A stretch of 64,000 nucleotides of DNA from Spiroplasma endosymbiont of Asaphidion curtum (GTDB lineage Bacteria; Bacillota_I; Bacilli_A; Mycoplasmatales; Nriv7): contig NZ_OZ035001.1 in NCBI RefSeq assembly GCF_964031085.1, positions 124,001 to 188,000 on the forward strand, in the 5' to 3' direction. Under the pieces are notes generated by a model. The model saw only the letters and a program-made list of their open reading frames with translations. It did not search any database and had not been told where the DNA came from. Positions 18,818 to 29,218 of the stretch are shown here, piece after piece. The position numbers and the translations under genes were made by a program. Each line of letters begins with the position of its first letter. Within the stretch, counting starts at the first letter, position 1.

Positions 18818-19901
18818 AGACTTCTTGCATTACTTATTAAAATAATTACAAATTATTTGTAAATAAAAAATACTATATAGTAATTTCTAACTTTTATTAG
18901 GTTAATACTTATGGATTTTATTAAATGTGTAAATTTTGACACAACAAAAAATTATTTTATTATTTAAATTTAATTTTAAATAAATATTTTATGTTATCTA
19001 TAATTGCAAATTATAAATTGAAGCAATTAAATTAAATCTTAAACTAAATCGTTTTCTACGATTACGATATTTTTCAGTAATAATTTTAAATTTTTTAAGA
19101 ATAGCAAAAATATTTTCAATAATAATTCTCATTTTTGAAATTAATTTATTATTATGTTTTTGTTCTTTATTTAAAGGGTTTTTCTTTGTTTTTTTCTTAG
19201 GTATTAGAACATTACTATGAATTTTTTGTATTCCTTGATAACCATTATCAACTATTAATTTAGTATTTTTTAAAATTGGGATTTTTGATTCTTTAAATAA
19301 ACAAAAATCATGCTTTTTACCGAGAGAAAAATTTGTTGCAATAATTATTTTGCTTTCTTTTTCAATAATTACTTGTGTTTTAATAGTGTGTTTTTTCTTT
19401 TTTCCTGAATAAGATTGTTTTTGTCTTTTTTTGGGCGTTGAATGGGTGTTTCTGTAGCATCAATAATAATTGTTTTATCATTAAAATAATCATTTATTAA
19501 TGCTTTTTTACCAGCAAGTTGTTGAAAATCAGGATGTTTGATTAAAATATCTTCAATTCACTTGATATTTCGATAACAACTAGCTTCACTAATATCAAAA
19601 CTTTTACCAAGATGAAAATAAGTACGATATTCTCGTCAATATGATAAAGTCATCAATAATCTATTTTCTAATGATAATTTATTATTTTTACCACCTCTTT
19701 TAAACTTTTTTAACTCAGCTTCTTTTAAAATATTTAACATTTTATTAAAAGTACTTTGCTTTATTCCAGTTAATCGTAATAATTCTTTATCATTAATAAA
19801 ATTAAATTTATCAAATTTCATAATCTTAAATTCCTTATAATTTCTATTTTAAATATATTTTATAGGAATTTTGTTTAATAAATAAGTAATGCAAGAAGTC
19901 T
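18818..19901 (-). mobile_element. IS5-like element B, complete
   Basis: The 1084-bp element is bounded by terminal inverted repeats that start AGACTTCTTGCATTACTTAT on both sides. It is flanked by a 3-bp direct repeat AAT. The same repeat ends delimit small derivative elements at 29145-29217. Confidence 0.88.
18998..19821 (-). CDS. IS5-like element B transposase, two frames joined by -1 frameshift
   Basis: Frame 1 starts at 19821 (MKFDKFNFINDKEL) and contains a helix-turn-helix (LLRLTGIKQSTFNKML) and the first catalytic Asp in IIIDATETP. It reaches CCC-AAAAAAA-G near 19430 and continues in frame 0 only to a stop at 19369. Reading one base back at this A-run restores the rest of the enzyme: SYSGKKKKHTIKTQ, IVDNGYQGI (second Asp) and the basic C-terminus ending IYNLQL. 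AAAAAAG is a classical -1 slippery heptamer, and the truncated copy at 17045-17709 has it too. A programmed frameshift or transcriptional slippage is therefore likely rather than mutation. Confidence 0.75.
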
Positions 19902-20035
19902 AATATATGTTATAATTAAAACATAAAATCTACAAATAAATTATATATTTTTTCTTTTTTAATCAAATATTTTATTATTTTATGATAAAATCAAAATAAA
20001 TCAAGATATAGAAAGAAAGAAAGAAAGTGAGGCCT

Positions 20036-20221
20036 ATGCATAAATTTAGTCGTCAAAAAATCTTATTAAAGAAAATACAAGAAAAAGAATTTACTCCCAT
20101 TAACGATTTAATTACTTTTGTACAAAATAATTATAGTTTTACAGCAATTACCGTTAGAAGAGTTCTAAAAGAAGTTGCTAAAGAAGGCCACATTAAATTA
20201 TTACACGGTGGAATTAAATAA
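20036..20221 (+). pseudogene. DeoR-type helix-turn-helix N-terminus, cut by a MITE
   Basis: 61 residues resemble the DNA-binding head of DeoR-family repressors: ILLKKIQEKEFTPINDLITF, then TAITVRRVLKEVAKEGHIKL and HGG, matching the TIRRDL...G...HGG pattern. DeoR regulators are about 250 residues; the effector-binding domain is absent. The stop codon is created at the junction with a short MITE (20219-20286). The GTGAGG site is close to the ATG, so the start is uncertain. It probably once regulated a sugar-phosphate operon; now it is at most a free DNA-binding fragment. Confidence 0.55.
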
Positions 20222-20286
20222 ACTTGGTACATAACCCTCAATTTTATCTACTATTTTGATAATATTAAAGGTTATGTACCAAGTCT
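20219..20286. repeat. Short internal-deletion derivative of IS5-like element A
   Basis: About 68 bases have ends ACTTGGTACATAACC and GGTTATGTACCAAGT in inverted orientation. They carry the same internal start as the 144-bp MITEs (CTCAATTTTATCTACTATTT) but lack their central part. Confidence 0.75.
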
Positions 20287-20289
20287 AAT

Positions 20290-20931
20290 ATACAATTTAT
20301 TACTGTTTAAGTAATGATAACGATCTTCTTTTTCTTTAACGACATTTTGTTTACTATCTTTGACACCTGACATTCATCAATGAAAATCTTGTAATAATTC
20401 TTTTGGATAATTTTCTTTAATTAAATTATTCCTGGGCGTATAACAAAGAGGTAGGGAAAATTGTAGCTTGTTGGGAATTAACTCACTTATCTCATTCAAG
20501 AGGATGAAATGGTTTATTATTTAACAGATTATATGCTGATGATGGCGATGATGGCGTATTATGAAGAAATGTTTCATCTAAATCAACAGCTACAACAAGA
20601 ATAAACTCATTTTCTTGGGTTTGATTAATTGTCAGTTTATTATTTTCTCATTTCACAAGATTATTATTTAATTTACCCTTAGTTAATGCCTTCTCAATTT
20701 GCTTTTGTTTTGCGATAACTTGATTATATAAGTCTTTTTTTAAGCGATATTGCGTTAATAATTGAGCTTTTCTTTCAGCAGAAATTGCTCATAATACTGA
20801 CTGTAAAGCTCCATATTCATTAGCAACAGTAGTTAAATTATCTTTACTAGTATGATTACAAGATACTAAAAAGTTAGAACTTATTGTTATGGTACAATCG
20901 TTAATAACATATTTTTTAATACTTTTTTCAT
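20290..20931 (-). pseudogene. Lipoprotein acid phosphatase (e(P4)/HAD IIIB type), decayed
   Basis: The minus strand encodes, in shifting frames, a signal start MKKVLKNMLLTIVP and then a lipobox-like LVSC. The body has YGALQSVLWAISAERKAQ and the HAD nucleophile motif VVAVDLDETFLHN. Further on, a separate frame reads KDSKQNVVKEKEDRY, resembling the conserved GKDSK region of e(P4) phosphatases. At least two frameshifts and a missing middle part make it non-functional. The ancestral enzyme would have released phosphate from nucleotides or sugar phosphates at the cell surface. Confidence 0.65.
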
Positions 20932-21019
20932 ATTTAATACTTCTATATTTAGTTTATAAATTTAATCATTGCATTTTATTTTCAATAAATAATATCCTCC
21001 TTCTATTTTAGTAAAAATA

Positions 21020-21049
21020 AAAATGCTTATAATTTTATATAAGCATTTT
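21020..21049 (-). terminator. Terminator after uvrC
   Basis: The stem AAAATGCTTATA / TATAAGCATTTT has a short AT loop, lies 51 bases beyond the uvrC stop, and can work in either direction. Confidence 0.75.
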
Positions 21050-21099
21050 AACATCAAATTAGCAATAAATTTTTCGATCTAGCGAATAAGATTTCTAAA

Positions 21100-22872
21100 T
21101 TAATTATCTTTTAAATAAGCAATTAATTCTTTTGTTGTTGTTTTATTTTTAATAATAGCATTTAATTCAGCAAATGAAACTGCTTTCATTTTTGTTAATG
21201 TTTCAAACTGTTGATATAACTTTTTAATAGTTAACTCACCTAATCCTTTAACTTTTTTTAACGAATTAACAAATAAAGAATTAGTTCGTTGTTGACGATG
21301 AAATGAAATTGTATAATTATGTACCTCTTCTTGAACTTTAGTTAATCAATGAAATAAAGCACTCTTTTTAGCAATATCCAATCGATAACCTTTGTTATCT
21401 AATAAATAATCAGTTTTATGATGACTATTTTTAATAAGGCCAACAACTGGTAAATTAATATTTAAATTTTTCAATTGCAACTGCACACTATCAATTTGTA
21501 ACTTGCCACCATCAACAATAATTAATTCCGGCATTGGTTCCTTATTTATTAATTTTTTTCAATAACGACGATAAACTAAATTTTGTAAATAATGATAATC
21601 CCCTTGTTGTTCAATTTGAATTTTATAACGACGAAACAGTTTTTTAATTGCTTGACCATTTTGATAAACAATAACTCCTCCAATAACATTATCATGTCCT
21701 AAATTAGCAATATCCATAATTTCAATATATTGTGGCGTCGCGATTTTTAAAATATTTCCTAATTGTTCAACAATCTCATAATAACGATATTTAATTTGAT
21801 AGGAATCAACAAGTTGTTGCTTTAATAATTCTTGAGCATTCTTAGTAGCTAAAGAAATAATTTCTTGCATTTTTTTAGTAATCTTATTAATAATTTTAAT
21901 ATTTAATGCTTCCGCCAAATCATGTAAAACAATATTAGCAACATATAATTCTTGGGGAACAGTATTGTTAGTATATAACTGTTGTAAATAATTTCTCATT
22001 GCATCAGTTAAATCATCATTAAATAAAATAAAAATTTGTTCATCTTTAGAAAGCAATTGTCCATTACGATAAAATAATGCTGTTATTGATAATTTATGAT
22101 CTTTAATAGCATAACCAATAAAATCACGATTACGAAAATCAGGAAATTGAACAAATTGATGAGAAATAAATAATTGTAACTTATCTAAGACATTTTTTAA
22201 TCTTTGCGCTTCTTCATATTGTAAATTAATCGCTGCTTGTTGCATTCGCTCAATAATTTTATTTTTAATATTTTGATTTTTTCCTTGAAAAAAATCATTA
22301 ATTTTCTTTTTCATCAACGCATAATATTCCCAAGGAACCTCTTTAAAACAAGCACCGGAACATAATTGCAGATGATAATATAAGCATGGCGTTCCTAAAC
22401 CTCCTTTACATCTTCGCAAAGGAAATAATTGTTGCAATATCTTTAAAACTTCTCTAGCTCCTGTGCCATCAGGAAAAGGACCATAATACTTACCATTATC
22501 TTTTTGAACTTTACGAACAAAACGATATTCAGGATTATTTTCATCAGTAATTTTAATATAAGGATATGTTTTATCATCATTTAATAAAATATTATATCGG
22601 GGGCGATTATCTTTAATTAAATTATGTTCTAACAATAATGCTTCTTTTTCATTAATTGTTAAAATATAAGCAATATCAGCAATTTCACGAACTAATTTAG
22701 TAGTTTTAAAATTATGAACTTTATTAAAATAATTATTTACCCGATGCTGAATATTTTTTGCTTTACCAACATAAATTAATTGCTGAGTTTCATTATAAAA
22801 CTGATAACATCCCGGACTTTGTGGTAAATTTTTAATTTTTTCTTGCAAAACAAGGGGTTTAACTCACATCAT
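21100..22872 (-). CDS. uvrC: Excinuclease ABC subunit C
   Basis: UvrC makes the two incisions in nucleotide-excision repair together with UvrA and UvrB. An N-terminal GIY-YIG nuclease domain (LPQSPGCYQFYN, IYVGKAKN) comes first. The UvrB-binding UVR motif (LQYEEAQRLKN) is at about residue 220. The RNase H-like second nuclease follows with IVDGGKLQ. The C-terminal helix-hairpin-helix has VKGLGELTIKKLYQQF. I use the ATG at 22872, 8 bases after AGGAA, giving 590 residues; the in-frame TTG 24 bases downstream has no ribosome-binding site. It lies 11 bases after the ftsK region and is likely co-transcribed with rnj and ftsK. Confidence 0.93.
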
Positions 22873-22883
22873 TATTAAAATTC

Positions 22884-25656
22884 CTATTCTTTATTCATAA
22901 TCAAAACTTCACGAGGTTTAGACCCATTTTGGCGAGCAACAATACCATTAGTTTCTAAACTATCAATTAATCTTGCTGCCCGATTATAACCAACACCAAA
23001 TCTTCGTTGAATTAATGAAGCTGATGCCTTTTTATTCGCAATCACAAATCTCATCATACAATTCATCATCTTCACCAGTAATAATATGACTAGTATTCAT
23101 CTTTTGTGTTAATTCATTTAATTGCTCATTAAAATGAGGCTTTTGTTGTTGAGAAATAAATTTAATTAAGGCACTAATGTCTTCGTCATTAATATATACC
23201 CCTTGAGCTCTAGTTGGTGTTATTTGTCCATAAGGAGCAAATAGCATATCACCACTACCAATTAATTTTTCAGCTCCCATACTATCTAAAATTGTTCTAG
23301 AATCAATTGAAGAACTAACAGCAAAAGCAATTCTTGATGGAATATTATTTTTTATAACACCAGTAATAATATCCGTTGATGGTCTTTGAGTTGCAATAAT
23401 TAAATGAATTCCTGAAGCTCGTGCCATTTGCGTTATTCGCATAATACTCTCTTCAACTTCTTTTCCAGCAACAACCATTAAATCAGCAAGTTCATCAATA
23501 ATTATTACAATATAAGGTAATATTTCCTCAATTGCCACCTTTTGATTATAACTAGCAATATTTCGCACTCCAATATTAGAAAAAATAATATATCTTCGTT
23601 CCATTTCACTAATAATTTGTTTTAAAGCACGATTGGCTTTTCTTAAATCAGTAATTACGGGTACTAATAAATGTGGCAAATCATTATATACCGATAATTC
23701 AACGCGTTTTGGATCAATTAACAAAAATTTTACTTCGTGCGGTTTAACCCGAAGAATTAAAGAAGCAATAATACTATTAATACAAATTGATTTTCCGCTA
23801 CCAGTAGCGCCGGCAATTAGTAAATGTGACATTTTATCTAATTCCACAAATAAAATTTTTCCCATTACATTTTTTCCAATTGCCATTAATAATTTACTAT
23901 CTTTCTTATTCAAAGGAACATTTTCCATCACTTCACGAATCGTAACTAATGCTGGTGTAATATTTGGAATTTCAATTCCTACTGCTGACTTGCCATGAAT
24001 TGGTGCTTCTAAACGAATATCTTTTGAGGCTAAAGCTAACTTAATATCATTTTCTAACGAAGTAATCTTACTTACCTTAACTCCCATTCCTAGTTCAATT
24101 TCAAACTTAGTTACTGCCGGCCCAATATTAATATTAGTAACTCGCGCTTCAATATTAAATTGTTTAAAAAGACGATGAATTTTTTCAACATTATTTTTTG
24201 CGGTTTTAATATTTAAATCACGATTAACACTAATTATTGGCTTTGTTAAAAGACTAACTGGTGGTAATTGATAATTAGGATTAATTATTGAAGGAAAGTA
24301 ATTACTTGGCAGCATTATTGAAGAAGAAACTTTATTATCCAAAGGATTAATCTCTTCAATAAATTCTGGTGACAAATTATCACTAATAACAACTGCTTGT
24401 TTTGTTTGATTATCTGATTGATCAATAATTGAAAATACCTCATCTAATGCTGATGAACTAGTTGGATAAGATTTTATTCGTTCTTTTTGAATTGGCGGTT
24501 GTTCCTTATTAAAAGGTGTTAAATAAGTATTAGCAGCAAAATCTTTACGCGCCACATCTAAATCCATTAATGATGTTTGATCATAACCAAAATCATCACG
24601 AGAAAATGCTTGTTGATAATACTCTTGTTCTTTAATTACTTTTTCGTTAAGATTAATTTTTGGTGTTAAATTAGAATCTCAATTATCAATATGATGATAA
24701 TTTTTATTACTATAAATATCATCAAATAATAAATCTTCATTCATTAATGAATGATGTAAATTAACCGATGGTAATTTAATCGTAATATCAGAATTTTTTG
24801 TTGTATGTAAAACTTGCCGATCATTACCATTAATATTTTTAACATTAACAGTTTCAAAATATTGCTGATATTTCTTCTCAGCATTTTTCTTATTTTTAAC
24901 ATTCTTTTTAGCCATAAAACTAACAACATGTAAACTATTATGTTTCTTATTAACTTTTCATTGATAATGATATCAAGGATTTCCTGTTAAAATTCATGAA
25001 ATAATCGTTGTTAAAAAAACTAAACTACATGTTAAAGAAACAATTGTTGTTAAATAACCAAATATTGCTGAAAATAACATCCCAATAAATCCGCCACCAG
25101 CAAAAGGAATAAAATATGAGCCATTAATATGAAAAAATTTCTTAATATCTAATCGTTGCATAAAAAGAGAATTTTGTAATCAAATATTAGTATAAGAACT
25201 AATAACTTGTGAAAATCAATTTTGTTCTGCATTAATAGCATAACGATTATAATCAATCAATAATACAATATCATTCACAAATCAACAAATAGCTAAAACA
25301 AGTAATATTATCATTACTTGAACTCGTTTCTTAATTCTAATTTGAATACCACTAAAAATTGCAAAGCTAACTACTAAAATAACAAAATAAACAATATATT
25401 TAAATCATCCAAAAAGAAAATTGAAAAAAACATCATCCAAAAATTGACCAATAACAGTTAAACGAGCAATCGCCAAAATACTAGCAAAAATAATGAACAA
25501 AGCTCATATTTTCCCACCAATTTTATCACTACGCCGAATTGTCTTCTTTAACTGAATAATTTTGGATTTCTCTTGTTGTTCTTGTTCATATTTTGTAGCA
25601 ATGCGAGGATTATTTTCAAACTCGACAAAATCACTACTTATTTTATCGCTTTTCAT
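22884..25656 (-). CDS. ftsK: DNA translocase FtsK/SpoIIIE with a frameshift before the gamma domain
   Basis: FtsK pumps chromosome termini through the closing septum. The N-terminus is cytoplasmic ([10 protein letters not shown]), followed by about four membrane helices (residues ~50-215), a low-complexity linker, and the RecA-like motor with Walker [14 protein letters not shown] and Walker [12 protein letters not shown]. The main frame runs 874 residues and stops at 23032 after YDEICDCE. The DNA-reading gamma domain ([20 protein letters not shown]) continues in another frame to 22884. Removing one base near 23055 joins them. GAGGAG precedes the start. This may be a real mutation, a sequencing error or a natural split. 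Confidence 0.88.
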
Positions 25657-25687
25657 CCTTTTATCTCCTCATTTTTTTAAGTAATCT

Positions 25688-27343
25688 TTAATTTATCTCA
25701 TTAATTATTGCTAAAACCATTGGATTTTTGCCTGTTTCTTGACGACATAACTCTTGTAACTCACTACGAATTTGATTTTTAACTATCGTACCATCAAACT
25801 CTGATTTTTTTTGATGTTCTTCAACAATGGCACGAACTTTAGTTTGCATTTTATTAGTTAATTCCTCATCATCCTGAATAAAAACAACCCCACGCATTTG
25901 CACATCAACTAAAGAAACAATCTCTTTACTACGACGATTTAATGTAATCCCACTAATTAAAACTCCATCGCGAGCTAATTGCTTTCTTTCATTCAAAACA
26001 ACAGCACCAATATCACCAACCCCAAGACCATCAACATAAATATTATTACATTTTAAAGAAACTGGTGATGGTCCTAATTTACCATTAATAAACTCTAAAA
26101 TTTGACCACTATCCTTAATTAAAATATTATTAATTAGAATTCCTGCTTCTTGAGCACTATTTTGCGCACTAACAAAATTTTTATGTAATCCTTTAACTGG
26201 CATAAAAAATTTTGGTTTCATAATTCCAATCATCATCTTAATATCTTCATATGAAGCATTCATATCTCACACTTTTTTATCGGATAACGCCATAAAACAA
26301 GCATCAGTTCTTGCTAATTCATCCAATATTCTCGCATGTTTTAATTCATAACCAGGAATGGGTGGCGTTGCTAAAATCACAGTATCTGACTTTTCTATTT
26401 CTAAATGCTCATCATCACCACTAATAATTTTATATAATCTTGTATAAAGTCGCTCACCACTACCAGTAACAAAAATTACTGAATTGTCATTAATAGCATC
26501 ACTAGTTAAATTTCTAAACTTAATTTTATTAAATTGCAAATAAGTTCCTGACTTAAATTCTTCTAAAATTGATTTTAATGTGCCCCCCATAACGATGGCA
26601 TCACGATTAGTTTCACTAACCAACTCCAAAATTTCACTTATTTTATATAAATCCTGTTCATGACAAGCAATAATAATTTTAGACTTTGCTGCCTTAAAAG
26701 TTGATTCCACTAACTTCTTACATTTATGATTAGGTGCCGTATAATCATTACGACTAGCATAACCAGAATCACTCATCAATAATAAAATTTTATTATTAGC
26801 AATTTTTGCTAAGTGCGCCATATTCGTAGCAAAATTACTTCGTTCTTCACTATCAAAAATATAATCACCCGTATAAACAATAGTTCCATCAACAGTCTTT
26901 AAAGCAAAACCAAAACTTCCAGGAATACAAGTTGTCGTATTAAAAACTTCAATTTCATTATCACCAAAAGATAAAATATCCTTTTCTTTAATTTCAATTA
27001 ACTCATTTTCACTATGTCATACTTTAAACTTGTGCAGTTTTTGTTTAATTAAAAAGATTGTTAACTTACTAGCATAAATAGGAATTTTAATATCCTTTAA
27101 AAGATATGTTATTGCTCCAAAACATTCCTCTGATGGTTTAGAAATAAATAATCCTTTAATTCGATTAACATTTTCTTTCAAATAAGAAAAATCAGGAATA
27201 ACGGTATCAACTCCTAACGCTTCTCGTTCAGGGATTTTACTACCAGCATCAAAAATAAATATATCACGGTTAACTTCCACCACATACATATTTTTCCCAC
27301 GTTCATCAAGTCCCCCTAATGCAAAAACTTTTATTGTTGCCAT
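25688..27343 (-). CDS. RNase J-like protein lacking the catalytic metal ligands
   Basis: The protein has the RNase J architecture: metallo-beta-lactamase fold (ALGGLDERGKNMYVV, DAGSKIPE), beta-CASP insert (TGDYIFD, SDSGYASR) and C-terminal domain. However, the signature HxHxDH, expected after GLFI, is replaced by SKPSEECFG. The later HGE is replaced by VKGLHKNF. The 551-residue length matches RNase J. Loss of the ligands parallels RNase J2 of Firmicutes, which supports J1 structurally in mRNA decay. GAGGAG lies before the ATG. It heads the operon with ftsK and uvrC. Confidence 0.85.
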
Positions 27344-27422
27344 AATTATTTTTTCTCCTCTATATTTTCTATATTTAATATAATTTTATTTTAAAATATT
27401 GCTTTTATTATTATAACACATT

Positions 27423-27566
27423 AGACTTGGCACATAACTATAACATTTTGCACCTACCAAACTATAAAATTCACTTTCATCTTTATATTTATCTAACATT
27501 TGTGCTTCATCTAGAAAATAATATTATCAAAATAGTAGATAAAATTGAGGGTTATGTACCAAGTCT
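27423..27566. repeat. 144-bp MITE of IS5-like element A (copy 1)
   Basis: The copy starts AGACTTGG (here with CACATAAC) and ends GTACCAAGTCT, with 3-bp duplication ATT on both sides. It is inserted a few codons before the natural stop of the gene at 27567-27895. Without it that frame would end KERYGNVL. Confidence 0.85.
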
Positions 27567-27895
27567 ATTTCCATATCTTTCTTTTTTATTAAATTTACAA
27601 TTGCATATTAATTGTTTATATTTTGAATCACAAGTTATCACATTATCTTTACAAAAATTAGGTTGCTCAATAATTAAATTTTCATCTCTTAAATGATTAA
27701 AATTTTGATTATGTCTTTTATTTACTCTTGAATCACAGCATATTTTTTTAATTAAATGATTATTAAATTCCAAATTTTTATTTAAATGTCATAAAGATTC
27801 TTTTACTTGAGAATAATCATTTCTTTTCATCATCATTTCCTGTAATACTTTTTTCAAACAAGCATCTTGTTTTTCAACTAAACAACTATGTCTGG
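27567..27895 (-). pseudogene. Unrecognised Cys-rich protein remnant upstream of the RNase J-like gene
   Basis: A single frame with one UGA-Trp runs from the tandem repeat at 27894 to the MITE at 27566. It is rich in Asn, Lys and Cys (KKICCDSRV, PNFCKDN, ICNCKF). A possible start is MMMKRNDYSQ at about 27835, preceded by AGGAA. The 3' end is displaced by the MITE and the 5' end may be missing. I do not recognise it. Confidence 0.35.
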
Positions 27896-28047
27896 GCACA
27901 TAAAGTTTTGTTAGGTGGGAAAAGGTTTAAATAAGTATTAAGACAGTCAGGGGCACATAAAGTTTTGTTAGGTGGGAAAAGGTTTAAATAAGTATTAAGA
28001 CAGTCAGGGGCACATAAAGTTTTGTTAGGTGGGAAAAGGTTTAAATA
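27894..28047. repeat. 57-bp direct tandem repeat, about 2.7 units
   Basis: The unit starts at 27894, 27951 and 28008, with GGGCACATAAAGTTTTGTTA and GGTGGGAAAAGGTTTAAATA as recognisable blocks and AAGACAGTCA at the end. The third unit stops after TTTAAATAA. The copies are identical. No spacer variation occurs, so it is not a CRISPR. The following bases to 28125 are AT-rich and contain nothing I can name. Confidence 0.85.
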
Positions 28048-28125
28048 ATTTTGAAAGAAAAGCAACTAAAAATTTATTACCTTTTTACTTGAAAAATAAG
28101 TAATAAAACAAAATATTTAATATTA

Positions 28126-28221
28126 GCCAAATTGTAAAGTTAAGTGCAACTAAATTATCTTTCACCAATCGAATATTTGGTTAGAAAAATAATTTAGTTG
28201 CACTTAACTTTACAATTTGGC
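28126..28221. repeat. 96-bp palindromic element made of two IS30 right ends
   Basis: Perfect 33-bp inverted arms start GCCAAATTGTAAAGTTAAGT at both edges and enclose about 30 bases of IS30 3' coding sequence (TCACCAATCGAATATTTGGT). It directly abuts a truncated IS30. Confidence 0.85.
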
Positions 28222-29051
28222 ATCATTATTTTTCATTAATTGCACAAAATAAAGCAGAAAACAGAAAACAATCACATGTTTATTTTCATAAGTTTAAAAA
28301 TAGAGAATTAGTAAAATATGTACAACAAAAATTACTATTAGGTTGATCGCCTGAACAAATTTATGGCAGAATTAAAAATTTTCATAAAGAATGAATTATT
28401 AGTTTTAAAACAATTTACAATTGAATTTATTCTGGATTACTTGAAAAAGTTACTAATAAAAATTTAAGAAGAAAAGGTAAGAAACGAAAATCTCAAGAAA
28501 ATCGCGGTAAATTTAATGGTAAATCAATTAAAGAACGAAATATTAATGTTAATAATCGTATAACTGTTGGTCATTGAGAAGGTGATACTGTAGTATCATC
28601 ACGAGGTAAAAGTAAATCATGTTTAATAACTTTAGTTGAAAGAACATCAAGATTTACTTTAGCAATGTTAGTTGAAAATAGAACTACTAAAGTTGTTAAC
28701 GAAAACATTAGCCATTATTTATCAATTCTTCCAAATAATCTTGTTAAGACTATAACATTTGATAGGGGTAAAGAATTTTCTAATTGACAACAACTTGAAA
28801 AAAATTTAAATGTGAAAATTTATTTTGCTAATGCGTATTCGCCTTGACAAAGAGGTACTAATGAAAATACTAATGGTTTAATTAGAGAAAAATTTCCTAA
28901 AAAATTTAATTTTTCAAATACTACTAAAAATGCAGTTCATAAATTTATATTGTCTTTAAACCAAAGACCAAGAAAAATACTAAATTATCTTTCACCAATC
29001 GAATATTTGGTTAGAAAAATAATTTAGTTGCACTTAACTTTACAATTTGGC
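28222..29051 (+). pseudogene. IS30-family element, 5'-truncated copy
   Basis: This copy begins in the middle of the transposase at HYFSLIAQNKAENRK, lacking about 46 N-terminal residues and the start codon. It then runs without frameshift through the complete DDE core to the stop at 29025-29027 and the right terminal repeat. Confidence 0.88.
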
Positions 29052-29217
29052 TTATTAAAATAATTACAAATTATTTGTAAATAAAAAATACTATATAGTA
29101 ATTTCTAACTTTTATTAGGTTAATACTTATGGATTTTATTAAATAGACTTCTTGCATTACTTATTAAAATAATTACAAATAATTTGTAATTATTTTAATA
29201 AGTAATGCAAGAAGTCT
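29052..29217. repeat. IS5-like B left-end fragment plus 73-bp perfect palindrome
   Basis: Bases 29052-29144 repeat the first part of IS5-like B without its outermost bases. Bases 29145-29217 are two B ends head to head: 36-bp perfect arms starting AGACTTCTTGCATTACTTAT around a single central base. The palindrome behaves as a minimal MITE and separates two unrelated broken elements. Confidence 0.85.
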
Positions 29218-29218
29218 A

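Noticed and set aside
23633-23998. 121-codon plus-strand frame inside ftsK
   Set aside because: It is antisense to the conserved motor domain, and its composition follows from the ftsK codons.
27894-28047. CRISPR array
   Set aside because: Units are contiguous 57-bp direct repeats without variable spacers, and no cas genes are present.
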